A DNA stretch of 64,000 nucleotides. It comes from Synechococcales cyanobacterium bin31.maxbin.ball.101. GTDB taxonomy: Bacteria; Cyanobacteriota; Cyanobacteriia; Leptolyngbyales; Leptolyngbyaceae. The position numbers and the translations under genes are program-made. The notes beneath the pieces were generated by a model. That model saw only the letters and a program-made list of their open reading frames with translations. It was not told where the DNA came from and made no database searches. The stretch spans positions 42,826 through 106,825 of the forward strand of contig JAAFJU010000001.1 in assembly GCA_013298165.1 (NCBI GenBank), in the 5' to 3' direction. Below, one piece after another: positions 34,556 to 43,541 of the stretch (its first letter is position 1; each line of letters begins with the position of its first letter).

Positions 34556-35314
34556 CTAACAAAACAAATCATCCGTCGGTTCCCCGTGAAACGCATGGGT
34601 CCAGACTCGACCATAGGCCAACCGTAGATTTTCCTGAGTCATCACCTCCTTAGGCGTACCCGACGCGATCAACTCATGATTTAACAACAACAACCGATCG
34701 AGCGTCGTCAGCCCCCGCGCCAAATTGCTGCCCCACTCATGACTGCTAATCAATAAAATCTTCCCCTCCCGTCGCAACTCCTCAAACGTCCGAAACAAAA
34801 TCTCCTCCGTCGTCGCATCCACCCCCGTAAACGGCTCATCAAACAACAACATCTCCGCCTCCTGCGCCAACGCCCGCGCTAAAAAGACCCGCTGCTGCTG
34901 CCCCCCCGACAAATTCCCAATGCGCCGATCGCGCAACTCCCACACATTCACCCGCTCCATCGCCGCCCGCACCGCTGACTGGCTTCCCGCACTCGATCGC
35001 CGAAACCAACCCAACTGCCGCGTCCGCCCCATCGCCACCACCGACTCCACCGTAATCGGATAATCCCAATCAATCTGCGATCGTTGCGGCACATAGGCCA
35101 CCTTCTCAAGCTGTTGGTGGAGCGGGCAAGTGCAGTAATGAACATGGCCGCTACTAACCGGAACCAAGCCCAAAATCGCCTTCATCATGGTGCTCTTGCC
35201 TGCCCCATTCGGACCCATCACCCCCACCATCTCCCCCGGCAAAACCTGGAAGCTGACAGGATCTAGCCCCTGACCCGAAGCATAGTTGACAGAAACTTGT
35301 TGAACCTCTAGCAT
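34556..35314 (-). CDS. znuC: Zinc ABC transporter ATP-binding protein ZnuC
   Basis: A 252-residue ABC ATPase. Walker A is GPNGAGKSTMM, the Q-loop is YVPQRSQIDWDYPITV, the signature is NLSGGQQQRVFLARAL, Walker B is MLLFDEPFTGVD, and the switch His is in LISSHEW. The YVPQR-x-x-x-D-W-D-(Y/F)-P segment is characteristic of the zinc/manganese uptake subfamily. It starts 13 bases from the Zur box and is divergent from znuA. Confidence 0.93.
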   Translation of the reverse strand: MLEVQQVSVNYASGQGLDPVSFQVLPGEMVGVMGPNGAGKSTMMKAILGLVPVSSGHVHYCTCPLHQQLEKVAYVPQRSQIDWDYPITVESVVAMGRTRQLGWFRRSSAGSQSAVRAAMERVNVWELRDRRIGNLSGGQQQRVFLARALAQEAEMLLFDEPFTGVDATTEEILFRTFEELRREGKILLISSHEWGSNLARGLTTLDRLLLLNHELIASGTPKEVMTQENLRLAYGRVWTHAFHGEPTDDLFC

Positions 35315-35326
35315 GGGAAACCAAAG

Positions 35327-35341
35327 TGATAATGATTATCA
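35327..35341. promoter_or_regulatory. Zur box between znuC and znuA
   Basis: TGATAATGATTATCA is a perfect 7-1-7 palindrome (TGATAAT-N-ATTATCA), identical to the Zur consensus described for cyanobacteria and other bacteria. It is the only such site seen here and lies between the divergent zinc transporter genes, so Zur with zinc bound should repress both. Confidence 0.85.
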
Positions 35342-35413
35342 TTGTAGACGAATGCGTCCTCAATTCTCGCATTAAATATGGGGGAAATACATTTATTGAC
35401 AAAGGAGAACTCT

Positions 35414-36418
35414 GTGAGTTTCAACAGGGGTTGTCGAAATTTAGGACTGAGCCTTTTGGTGCTGAGCTTAGTGGGCTGTAGCGCGACTTCAGGCTCCCAA
35501 AACACAGATCCCTCTTCAGAATCCAGACCCTCCAAACCGAAGGTTGTCGCGAGTTACAGTGTCTTGTGTGACCTGACCCAGCAGATTGCTCAAGAAACCA
35601 TTGAACTCAAATGTCTCTTGCCCGCAGGTCAAGATCCCCATACCTATCAGCCTACACCCGACGATCGAAGAGCGATCGATACAAGTCCCTTAGTGCTTTA
35701 TGGCGGCTACGAGTTTGAACCCGCCATCATCAAACTGGTCCAAGCCGCAGGCAAGCCAGAAACCAAAGTCGCCGTCCACGAAATCGCAGTTCCAAAGCCG
35801 ATCCTGGGCCAACATGATCATGACCACGATCAAGATAAAAAAGCCGCAAAACCAGACGCTCAAAAAGAAGCCGATCCCCATGTTTGGCACAGTGCTCAGA
35901 ATGGGGTTGCGATCGTCCAAGTGATTCAAGATCGCCTGACTAAACTGGCTCCCCAAAATGCCGATCGCTACGCTAAAAACGCCACAGCCCTGCGCGATCG
36001 TCTGACCAAACTCGATGGCTGGATCAAGCAGTCGATCGCCACCATTCCCCCCGAATCGAGAAAACTCGTCACCACCCACGATGCACTCACTTACTATGGT
36101 GCCGCCTATGGTTTACCCATTGAAGGAGCCTTACAGGGATTGAGTACCGAAGAAAAGCCCACAGCCACCCGAATCAAATCCCTCGTCGATCAGATCAAAA
36201 CCGCCAAAGTCCCCACGATTTTCGCCGAAGTCACCGCCAATCCAAAATTGATCGAAACGGTTTCCAAAGAAGCGAATGTCAAACTCTCCAGCAAATCCCT
36301 CTTTGCGGATGGCTTAGGCGAAAAAGGATCTGGCGCAGAGACCTACGAACAGATGCTCGTGGCCAACACGACTACGATCGTCGAAGGACTCGGCGGCAAA
36401 GTGCCCCCATCACCCTAA
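35414..36418 (+). CDS. znuA: Zinc ABC transporter substrate-binding lipoprotein ZnuA
   Basis: The start is GTG 35414, preceded by AAAGGAG at 35401-35407; the ATG at 35378 has no ribosome site and overlaps the promoter region. The protein (334 residues) begins with a lipoprotein signal (LGLSLLVLSLVGC). Cluster A-1 domains bind metal through His and acidic residues: DPHTYQPTPDD, PHVWHSAQN, TTHDALTYYGAAYGL and the Glu/Asp near ADGLGEKGS. A flexible His/Asp-rich loop (HDHDHDQDKK) is typical of zinc rather than manganese binders. It is divergent from znuCB across a Zur box. Confidence 0.93.
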   Translation: MSFNRGCRNLGLSLLVLSLVGCSATSGSQNTDPSSESRPSKPKVVASYSVLCDLTQQIAQETIELKCLLPAGQDPHTYQPTPDDRRAIDTSPLVLYGGYEFEPAIIKLVQAAGKPETKVAVHEIAVPKPILGQHDHDHDQDKKAAKPDAQKEADPHVWHSAQNGVAIVQVIQDRLTKLAPQNADRYAKNATALRDRLTKLDGWIKQSIATIPPESRKLVTTHDALTYYGAAYGLPIEGALQGLSTEEKPTATRIKSLVDQIKTAKVPTIFAEVTANPKLIETVSKEANVKLSSKSLFADGLGEKGSGAETYEQMLVANTTTIVEGLGGKVPPSP

Positions 36419-36438
36419 ACCCCATCAAACCCAAACCC

Positions 36439-36467
36439 TTGACAGCATCCCCATCATTTGGCACTAT
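36439..36467 (+). promoter_or_regulatory. Predicted promoter for rplU-rpmA
   Basis: A perfect -35 TTGACA (36439-36444), then 17 bases, then a weak -10 CACTAT (36462-36467); ACTATT at 18 bases is also possible. A leader of about 85 bases precedes rplU. Confidence 0.45.
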
Positions 36468-36559
36468 TAATAGTCGGCAATTTACACCGCTCGGATCAGG
36501 TTTTTCTAAAGTGTAGTGTCACCACTCGCTACCTGTACGGCATTTACAACCTAAACAAC

Positions 36560-36898
36560 ATGGCATACGCAATTATTGAGACGGGCGGCAAGCAAATGCG
36601 CGTCGAACCCGGTCGCTTTTACGATGTAGAACGTTTGATCGGCGATCCTGAGACGCCTGTGACGATCGACAAAGTTTTCTTCGTTAGCGAAGATGACAAC
36701 GTCACGATCGGTCAGCCTTTGGTCGCAGGTGCAACGGTTCAGGGCAAAATCCTGAAACAGTTCCGGGCTAAAAAGGTCATCGTCTACAAGATGCAACCGA
36801 AAAAGAAAACCCGTAAAAAGCGTGGCCACCGTCAAGAGCAGACTCGTTTCTTGGTGGAATCCATTACGATCGGCGGCAAAACTTTGACTGTCGGCTAA
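36560..36898 (+). CDS. rplU: 50S ribosomal protein bL21
   Basis: From ATG 36560 the protein is 112 residues and starts MAYAIIETGGKQMRVEPGRF, the standard bL21 N-terminus; an open frame to 36458 is untranslated leader. The C-terminal RNA-binding patch KKKTRKKRGHRQEQTRFLVE is intact. rplU-rpmA is a conserved bacterial pair, with 34 bases between them here. Confidence 0.97.
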   Translation: MAYAIIETGGKQMRVEPGRFYDVERLIGDPETPVTIDKVFFVSEDDNVTIGQPLVAGATVQGKILKQFRAKKVIVYKMQPKKKTRKKRGHRQEQTRFLVESITIGGKTLTVG

Positions 36899-36932
36899 AG
36901 CACCCTAAGAAACATTCACTGAGGAACCTCTC

Positions 36933-37193
36933 ATGGCTTCAAAAAAAGGTACAGGTAGTACTAGGAACGGACGCGACTCAAATTCCAAGCGTCTGGGCGT
37001 CAAAAAATATGGTGGCGAAGTTGTTAAAGCAGGCAACATCCTCATCCGTCAACGTGGCACGAAAGTCCACCCCGGCAACAACGTCGGTCGCGGTAGCGAT
37101 GACACCTTGTTTGCCCTAGTCGAAGGCATCGTGACCTTCGAACGCTACGGCAAGACTCGTAAAAAAGTCAGCGTCTATCCTGTCGCAGGCTAA
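36933..37193 (+). CDS. rpmA: 50S ribosomal protein bL27
   Basis: An 86-residue bL27 with the peptidyl-transferase-facing N-terminus [20 protein letters not shown], then [19 protein letters not shown] and the C-terminal [15 protein letters not shown]. Ser at position 3 replaces the more usual His of MAHKKG. It has no N-terminal extension of the type cleaved in Firmicutes. A GAGGAA ribosome site precedes the ATG. Confidence 0.97.
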   Translation: MASKKGTGSTRNGRDSNSKRLGVKKYGGEVVKAGNILIRQRGTKVHPGNNVGRGSDDTLFALVEGIVTFERYGKTRKKVSVYPVAG

Positions 37194-37206
37194 GTCAAGT
37201 TTTCTG

Positions 37207-37243
37207 AACTTTGAACAGCTCGTCAAAAAAGCTGTTCAAAGTT
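37207..37243 (+). terminator. Hairpin terminator after rpmA
   Basis: 13-bp perfect stem AACTTTGAACAGC / GCTGTTCAAAGTT with an 11-base A-rich loop, 13 bases after the rpmA stop. No long U-run follows, so termination efficiency is uncertain. Confidence 0.6.
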
Positions 37244-37253
37244 GAAAGAACTT

Positions 37254-37261
37254 GCTACTAT
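37254..37261 (+). promoter_or_regulatory. Extended -10 for tRNA-Leu
   Basis: TGCTACTAT begins near 37253-37254; the TACTAT box (37256-37261) lies 15 bases before the tRNA 5' end. Together with the preceding hairpin, this suggests the tRNA is transcribed from its own promoter. Confidence 0.35.
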
Positions 37262-37276
37262 CTAAAGTAAGGACAA

Positions 37277-37358
37277 GCGGATATGGCGGAATTGGCAGAC
37301 GCGCTAGGTTTAGGTTCTAGTTTCTTCGGAAGTGAAGGTTCAAGTCCTTTTATCCGCA
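37277..37358 (+). tRNA. tRNA-Leu (anticodon UAG)
   Basis: An 82-nt class II tRNA. The acceptor stem GCGGATA (37277-37283) pairs with TATCCGC (37351-37357), and the discriminator is A37358. The anticodon stem CTAGG/TCTAG closes the loop TTTAGGT, giving anticodon TAG. The long variable arm is built around TTTCTTCGGAAGTGAA, and the T-loop is GGTTCAAGTCC. CCA is not encoded. It reads CUN leucine codons. Confidence 0.95.
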
Positions 37359-37365
37359 TCTTATG

Positions 37366-37399
37366 AAAAAGCTCTTGGAGTATCTCCAAGAGCTTTTTT
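37366..37399. terminator. Strong bidirectional terminator after tRNA-Leu
   Basis: A 15-bp perfect stem AAAAAGCTCTTGGAG / CTCCAAGAGCTTTTT with a 3-base loop and U-runs on both strands. It ends the tRNA transcript and the convergent C39 peptidase gene (stop at 37424). Confidence 0.9.
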
Positions 37400-37423
37400 A
37401 GTTAATCTACTTTTTTCAAATGC

Positions 37424-39025
37424 CTACTTTTTCCAGATAAAGTGCGCCCAAATATCCGCACCGACACCACACATTTCCGCAATGTAATTATTGGGATACA
37501 GCAGTTTCCGGCCTTCTGTACTTTCGTACCCATAGTAGCCATCACCCCAAGGATCATTCACAATCAATCCCTGCGGCGTGTAGCCCACCACCGTCACAAT
37601 ATGACCGCCATGGGTAAAGTACCCACAAAGCACCACAGGCTGACGCTTAATAAGTGCCTCACGAATATCTTGAACTGACGCCTTGAGATCAAAGCGATGT
37701 TCAAACCCATAGGCTTGGATCAACTCACTCAAACAATTGTGATCCGTCTGCGATCCCTCGCCATGCCGATCGAAACACCACTGCAATAGCTCATCCTCAA
37801 GCTGTCCACCATCCTTCGATCGCACCCCATAGTAATAAAACACCATAGCGATCGAGGTGACATTACAAGTAGACCAATAGAAGCGAGGATTATCGCGCTG
37901 AGAAAAATAGGGCACATTCAATTCCACTTGATTTGGAATTGGATTAATCGCCTTTCCGCCGCGCTGCATTTTCATAAAGGCCGGATGTAAAAATCCCGTA
38001 TTGCCAAAGCCTGGGATCTCCTCCGTCAACGCCACCTTAATGTGACCGCCTTCCACACCGTAACTAGAGACGCCCAAAACCTGACCTTGATTTAGCGTCG
38101 CCCGATCGGTCGCCGCCAGTCCTGACGAATCCACCGGACGCTTTTTAATCACCGTATTTTGCAAAACCGTCACCGTCAGCGCATCGGGATCAAAGGCAAT
38201 CTCTTTACCCGATCGCGCCAACCGCACATGGGGCCAATACACAAAGCCCGAATCCCCAAACCCTGCGATCGGTTCCGCCAAGGTCACTCGGAAATGCCCA
38301 CCAATGCAAGCGTAGCCCGTAATTTTAAAACTTTGACCCTGCATGAGCTGAACTTTGTCTTCAGCCTTCAACGTACTCGAATCCCCCCGACTTTTCTTGA
38401 GGAACGTCGTCTTCGACACGAGCATTTGCGCGCCTTCTGCGGGGGTATTGGCTACGTCCTGAATATTGAACCGAAACACCTGAACGCCTTTGCTCAGTTG
38501 CACCGAGGACTCATAGAAATAGCCAAAGGTGCCGACAGACCCGATTGAATCCGCCAGTTCCAGTTTTAAATGAGAATCGAGTAAGCCATAGCGATTCACG
38601 CGGAACGTTTCGCCTGCTTTAACAAAGACTTTCTGTTGATCGTTTAACAGGGCCGAATCCTGGGGAGAGACTTTAAAGAACGTGTCACTCAAAACTTTCA
38701 CAACCAAGTTTTGGCCCACTGTCAGGGGATCTTGACTAACGGTGATATAGAAAACCTTATTTTCGACTTCTTTCCCGGCCCGATCGAATCCCTTCAGCCG
38801 CAGCCACCGCGCACCCGCTGTCGAGAATCCTTTGGCCATATTGACGGTCCAAGTTCCGGCACTCGCGGTCACAGCTAACGAGACCTTATCTTCAGCACTG
38901 AGGGTGATTTTGGAAATACGATTCGGGTCATAGCTGCCCGTCAAGACAATGGGTTTGCCGACGAGGACTTCCTTGGGAACGTTGTAGACGGGGGGCTTGG
39001 GGGCAAGTTCAGTGGCGATCGTCAT
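37424..39025 (-). CDS. C39 family cysteine peptidase with three tandem beta-domains
   Basis: A 533-residue protein. An Ig-like N-terminal segment (~15-100) is followed by three ~70-residue repeats, each with the pattern K-x-x-x-x-D-S-x-x-L, then Q-G-(Q/E)-x-F and G-F-G-x-(S/T)-G-(F/Y). These look like SH3-type or similar beta-barrel modules. The C-terminal ~170 residues are a Peptidase_C39_2 domain: nucleophile C387 in YWSTCNVTSIAMVFYY, then HGGHIVTVVGYTPQG (His) and IVNDPWGDGYYGY (Asp). There is no signal peptide, so it is either cytoplasmic or exported by another route. The substrate is unknown. Confidence 0.8.
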   Translation of the reverse strand: MTIATELAPKPPVYNVPKEVLVGKPIVLTGSYDPNRISKITLSAEDKVSLAVTASAGTWTVNMAKGFSTAGARWLRLKGFDRAGKEVENKVFYITVSQDPLTVGQNLVVKVLSDTFFKVSPQDSALLNDQQKVFVKAGETFRVNRYGLLDSHLKLELADSIGSVGTFGYFYESSVQLSKGVQVFRFNIQDVANTPAEGAQMLVSKTTFLKKSRGDSSTLKAEDKVQLMQGQSFKITGYACIGGHFRVTLAEPIAGFGDSGFVYWPHVRLARSGKEIAFDPDALTVTVLQNTVIKKRPVDSSGLAATDRATLNQGQVLGVSSYGVEGGHIKVALTEEIPGFGNTGFLHPAFMKMQRGGKAINPIPNQVELNVPYFSQRDNPRFYWSTCNVTSIAMVFYYYGVRSKDGGQLEDELLQWCFDRHGEGSQTDHNCLSELIQAYGFEHRFDLKASVQDIREALIKRQPVVLCGYFTHGGHIVTVVGYTPQGLIVNDPWGDGYYGYESTEGRKLLYPNNYIAEMCGVGADIWAHFIWKK

Positions 39026-39267
39026 AGTAAATTAGATGCAGGAAGGGACAAGGGTTAGTTAGGGGCAGTCACCTTCAAGATTAAAGAATGACTCCACTCG
39101 TTTTAGCGTACCCTTCGGAAAACAAAAATTAATTTTCTTGAAGTATTAATTTTGCAGGCCGATCGATCGGGGTTCGTAATAGACGCACATAACGTGGCTG
39201 GCTTGCAGGTGTGTCACTGACGCGGTATCGTAAAGGTTTTCACCAGTCCCGTTCTGAGCGTTGCGCT

Positions 39268-41643
39268 ATGCCGAAATTCACTGATTTTCTCGCTCACCTC
39301 AACCCCTCCCAGCGGCAATCAGTCGAACATTACTGCGGCCCCCTGCTCGTCGTCGCAGGCGCAGGCTCAGGCAAGACGCGGGCCTTGACCTACCGCATCG
39401 CTAACCTCATCCTGACCCATCGTACCGATCCTGAAAATATCCTAGCCGTCACCTTTACAAATAAAGCCGCTAAGGAAATGAAAGATCGGGTGGAGCGATT
39501 GTTTGCCGATCAGCAAGCTCAAGCGACCTATAGCAAGCCCCTCGAAGCCCTCCCACCCTCCGAGCAAACCAAACTCCGATCGCAAGTCTACAAAACCATC
39601 ACCAAAGAACTCTGGATCGGCACCTTCCACGCCCTCTGCTGCCGAATTTTGCGCTTCGACATTGAAAAATACCAAGATCCCAAGGGGCGTAAATGGACCA
39701 AGACCTTCTCGATTTTTGATGAATCGGATGTTCTGGGTGTCATCAAAGATATTGTCATTAATAAACTGAATCTAGACGACAAAAAGTTTGATCCTCGCAG
39801 CATGAGGTACGCCATCAGCAATGCTAAAAACCAAGGTCAATCACCTCAAGAGGTAGAACGAGAACAAAACAATTTTCGTGGTCGGGTGATTGCAAATATT
39901 TACGACTGCTACCTCGATCGGCTTGCAGAAAACAATGCCTTAGACTTCGACGACTTAATCTTGATGCCTGTCAAACTGTTTAAACAAAATGAACAGGTGC
40001 GAGGTTACTGGCATAAACGCTTTCGACACATTCTAGTAGATGAATATCAAGATACCAACCGAACGCAATATGATTTGATTCAAATGTTGACGACCAATGG
40101 GAAGGATCCCGCTGAATTTGAAGATTGGGATTACCGATCGGTCTTTGTTGTTGGTGATGCTGATCAGTCGATTTATTCCTTTAGAAGCGCTGATTTCACC
40201 ATCCTGATGGGCTTTCAGGACGATTTTGGAGATGGCAAAGTGGACGGTGAAACGGAGTCCATGGTCAAGCTGGAAGAAAACTATCGATCGACCGCCAACA
40301 TCTTACAAATGGCCAACGCCTTAATCGAACACAACACCGAACGCATTGACAAAATTCTCAAACCCACCCGAGGCGAAGGCGAACCCATTCGGTTACATCG
40401 CTGCGATGACGAAATTGACGAAGCCGAATTTGTCCGTCAACAAATCGAAGTCCTCGAACGTAAAAATCCCGAACTCGACTACGGCAAATTCGCCGTCCTC
40501 TACCGCACCAACGCCCAATCCCGAGCGCTAGAAGAATCCCTCGTTCGAGCAGGCGTTCCATACCGTGTGATTGGTGGATTGCGGTTTTACGATCGCAAAG
40601 AAATCAAAGATGTCGTCGCCTACCTGCGCGCCGTCGCCAATCCCTCAGACTCGGTCAGTCTACTGCGCGTCATCAACACCCCAAAGCGCGGCGTCGGCAA
40701 ATCCACAATAGACACCCTGACGCGCTCTGCCGTCGAACTCGGCGTCCCCCTCTGGGACATTCTCAAAGATGAAACCACCGTGCGAACGCTAGCAGGCCGA
40801 TCGGCCAAAGGCGTCCTAGCCTTCGCTAGCGTCATTCAAAACGCGCAGGACCAACGGGAAACCGTCTCCGCCTCCACCCTGGTCCAGGAAATACTCGAAA
40901 CCTCCGGCTACGTCGCAGACCTCAAAGCCCAAGGCACCGATGAATCCGAAGACCGTTTTAAAAACGTTCAGGAACTCTACAATGCCGTTTTACAATTTGA
41001 GGAAGACAGCGCGGAAGACAAGTCTCTGACGGGGTTTCTAGCCAGTGCCGCCCTCTCCTCAGACCTGGATTCCACCAAAGAAGAAGACCAAAAAGTTTCG
41101 CTCATGACCTTACATGCCTCCAAGGGACTGGAGTTTCCGGTCGTGTTCCTCGTGGGTCTAGAGCAGGGACTCTTCCCCAGCTACCGATCGTTGGATGATC
41201 CAGCGGCGATCGAAGAAGAGCGCAGACTTTGCTATGTCGGCATTACTCGCGCCCAGGAGCGCCTATTCATCACCCACGCCCGTGCCCGTCGTCTCTACGG
41301 CAATCGCGAACCCGCAACCCCTTCCCTCTTCCTAGGAGAACTCCCCACGGACCTGATGGAAACCAACGTACCACCGCCTTCTTCCGGTTCAGCCAAATGG
41401 GCCAAGAGCCTGGGCAAGTCCAGTACTCAACCCGCCAAAGATCCAAAACCCAAATTCCAGCCCCGCGATAATGCACCGCAGGACTGGGTTGTCGGGGAAA
41501 AAGTCGTGCATGATGCCTTTGGTGTCGGACAAGTCACCCATGTGTTTGCATCGGCAAACAAGTTACATTTGGGCATCAAATTTCCAGAGAGTGGCCACAA
41601 GATCCTCGATCCTCGCATGGCTCCCATGAAAAAAGTCGTTTGA
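39268..41643 (+). CDS. pcrA: UvrD/PcrA-type superfamily 1 DNA helicase
   Basis: A 791-residue 3'-5' helicase from ATG 39268 (in-frame codons from 39211 lack family character). Motifs in order: Q-motif LNPSQRQSVEH, Ia/Walker A VAGAGSGKTRAL, AVTFTNKAAKEMK, motif II ILVDEYQDTNRTQY, motif III VGDADQSIYSFRSAD, motif IV LEENYRSTANILQMAN, motif V LMTLHASKGLEFPVVF and motif VI RLCYVGITRAQERL. A C-terminal Tudor-like segment (DWVVGEKVVHDAFGVGQVTHV) matches the PcrA RNA-polymerase-binding domain. It acts in repair and in clearing stalled polymerase or recombinase. Confidence 0.95.
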   Translation: MPKFTDFLAHLNPSQRQSVEHYCGPLLVVAGAGSGKTRALTYRIANLILTHRTDPENILAVTFTNKAAKEMKDRVERLFADQQAQATYSKPLEALPPSEQTKLRSQVYKTITKELWIGTFHALCCRILRFDIEKYQDPKGRKWTKTFSIFDESDVLGVIKDIVINKLNLDDKKFDPRSMRYAISNAKNQGQSPQEVEREQNNFRGRVIANIYDCYLDRLAENNALDFDDLILMPVKLFKQNEQVRGYWHKRFRHILVDEYQDTNRTQYDLIQMLTTNGKDPAEFEDWDYRSVFVVGDADQSIYSFRSADFTILMGFQDDFGDGKVDGETESMVKLEENYRSTANILQMANALIEHNTERIDKILKPTRGEGEPIRLHRCDDEIDEAEFVRQQIEVLERKNPELDYGKFAVLYRTNAQSRALEESLVRAGVPYRVIGGLRFYDRKEIKDVVAYLRAVANPSDSVSLLRVINTPKRGVGKSTIDTLTRSAVELGVPLWDILKDETTVRTLAGRSAKGVLAFASVIQNAQDQRETVSASTLVQEILETSGYVADLKAQGTDESEDRFKNVQELYNAVLQFEEDSAEDKSLTGFLASAALSSDLDSTKEEDQKVSLMTLHASKGLEFPVVFLVGLEQGLFPSYRSLDDPAAIEEERRLCYVGITRAQERLFITHARARRLYGNREPATPSLFLGELPTDLMETNVPPPSSGSAKWAKSLGKSSTQPAKDPKPKFQPRDNAPQDWVVGEKVVHDAFGVGQVTHVFASANKLHLGIKFPESGHKILDPRMAPMKKVV

Positions 41644-41665
41644 AACAATCACTCGGCTTCAGTCA

Positions 41666-43438
41666 TCAGGATGGGCGCAGCAATTTCTGAACCGCCCAAC
41701 TCCCGCGCGTGAAGGCCGTATTTCCCTCATGATCTCGAAGATTGACATCAGCCCCAAGGTCAACTAACGCCTTCACCGCATCGGTATTCTCGCCTGCCAC
41801 CATCAACGCCGATCGTCCTTGCGCGTCCTGAATATTCAGATCTGCGCCTCGATCGAAGAGGAGTTGAATCACGGCTGCTCGATTTTTTGCAAAGAAACTA
41901 CTGGCGATATACATCAATGCCGTTTGACCTTCATCAAACTCTTCATCCCCTAGTAAATTGAGATCAGCACCCGCATCCAGCAGAGCTTCCATCGCTGCAA
42001 CATGACCATACATTGCGGCTAGCATTAATGGACTTTTGCCACAGTCTGTAATGGCATTGACTTCAGCACCCTCAGATATCAGTTGCTGCACTTTAGCCGC
42101 CTTGCCATAGAGCGCGGCATCTCCTAGTTTCTCAGCTAATTTATTAGACTTACGGGCTTGGGATTTTCGAGCTTTTTCAAATTCTTTTGTCCCATTCTCA
42201 TCGGCATAGGCACGGGTCTCATCATCAACTAGGGGATAGAGATAGTCATAGACCGCTTGATTGAGACTGTAAGCGGCAATCATGATCGCCGTCTCGCCTT
42301 GACTCCAAGCACTCACATCAGCCCCATGCGCCACGAGTAATTGCACCATCTCTAACCGATCGGCGGCTAGCATGATGACGCGACAATCATCTTCCATGCC
42401 AGAATTTGGATCAGCGCCCGCTTCTAAAAGCATTTGTAAAATCGGTAAATTGTTCTCCCGAACCGCAACAGCTAACCCCGTTTCTTCCAAATCGCCGCCT
42501 TCTGGTGACGCACCGAGATCCAGCAGTAATCGAACCAAATCAGGACGAGCTTGTTTAATAGCCATCCCGATCGGACGGGCATTCACTTCAAGATCTAATC
42601 GATCCACATTGGCTCCTGCTGCCACCAACTGTTGAATCATTTCAGGATGGCCTGCATACACCGCTGCCACTAAAGGAATCACAACATCCCAGCCCTTGGG
42701 ATTGAGTTCTGCACCGGATTGTAAGAGACTGGCGACTTGAGCGCGATCGTTTTGCAGAATCGCTTTAATCAATGGTGATGCATCTGATTCGTCATACACG
42801 ATTTGACCGTGATCGCCATCAAATTCATCCTCATCGTCTTCGTCAAATTCATCGTCATCACAGTCCATCACCTGCGCCATACCCGCTTGAGCAAAACCAC
42901 CGGATAATTGCAAGAAAAAATGCCCTGGATTGGATTGCTGACGCAAGGTGTATTCATCCACCATTTGTGCGATCGACAATAATGCTTCAAACCCCGGTTG
43001 AGCCTCCCCACAGCGTGTTTCAAAATCGCTCACATAGTCTAAATGCTGTGCCAACAGTTCAACCGCAGTCATTCCCGGCATTGAAATTCGGAATAGGTTC
43101 TGTTCATCATAGGCATTGTGCAAGACCTGAGCCGTGGTCGTTGTCAAAAAGCTGCCATCTGCAAACTTAGAAACACAATCAATCCCACACAACCCTGATT
43201 GTCCAGCCATCAGAGACATCGCACAGCGTCGATCGATCGTGGCATAGGCATAAACCTCAATCTCAGAAAACTGTGAGCAATTGAGTTTGCCAAGATAAAT
43301 CAATCCTTGGGCACTGATCAAGTCTCCAGTCGATCGAACCGTTTCGTGAACATTCTGTGGTAGAGCCTCATACTCAGTCCCAAAGTACTGTCCGACTTGA
43401 CCGCTGTAGAGCAAAGGAATGGGTTGAGCGACACTCAT
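41666..43438 (-). CDS. Ankyrin repeat protein with acidic linker
   Basis: A 590-residue protein from ATG 43436-43438. The N-terminal ~195 residues are a globular domain I cannot assign (YSGQVGQYFGTEYEALPQNV...). A very acidic linker (DCDDDEFDEDDEDEFDGDHG) follows, then about ten ankyrin repeats with the classic G-x-x-P-L-x-x-A-x-x-x-G pattern and loops such as LLDAGADLNLLGDEEFDEGQ. The repeats are broken by a charged insertion around KEFEKARKSQARKSNKLAEK. No signal peptide or membrane helix. Likely a cytoplasmic protein-interaction scaffold. It is convergent with pcrA, with only 22 bases between the stops. Confidence 0.85.
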   Translation of the reverse strand: MSVAQPIPLLYSGQVGQYFGTEYEALPQNVHETVRSTGDLISAQGLIYLGKLNCSQFSEIEVYAYATIDRRCAMSLMAGQSGLCGIDCVSKFADGSFLTTTTAQVLHNAYDEQNLFRISMPGMTAVELLAQHLDYVSDFETRCGEAQPGFEALLSIAQMVDEYTLRQQSNPGHFFLQLSGGFAQAGMAQVMDCDDDEFDEDDEDEFDGDHGQIVYDESDASPLIKAILQNDRAQVASLLQSGAELNPKGWDVVIPLVAAVYAGHPEMIQQLVAAGANVDRLDLEVNARPIGMAIKQARPDLVRLLLDLGASPEGGDLEETGLAVAVRENNLPILQMLLEAGADPNSGMEDDCRVIMLAADRLEMVQLLVAHGADVSAWSQGETAIMIAAYSLNQAVYDYLYPLVDDETRAYADENGTKEFEKARKSQARKSNKLAEKLGDAALYGKAAKVQQLISEGAEVNAITDCGKSPLMLAAMYGHVAAMEALLDAGADLNLLGDEEFDEGQTALMYIASSFFAKNRAAVIQLLFDRGADLNIQDAQGRSALMVAGENTDAVKALVDLGADVNLRDHEGNTAFTRGSWAVQKLLRPS

Positions 43439-43541
43439 GGGATAACTCCAAAATCCAAATTCAAAACGCAATTTGATTTAAAGTACCCATCCAACAAGAA
43501 CTCAAACGGTATCCCGATCGGCTCCAGATCAAGCAAAATAC

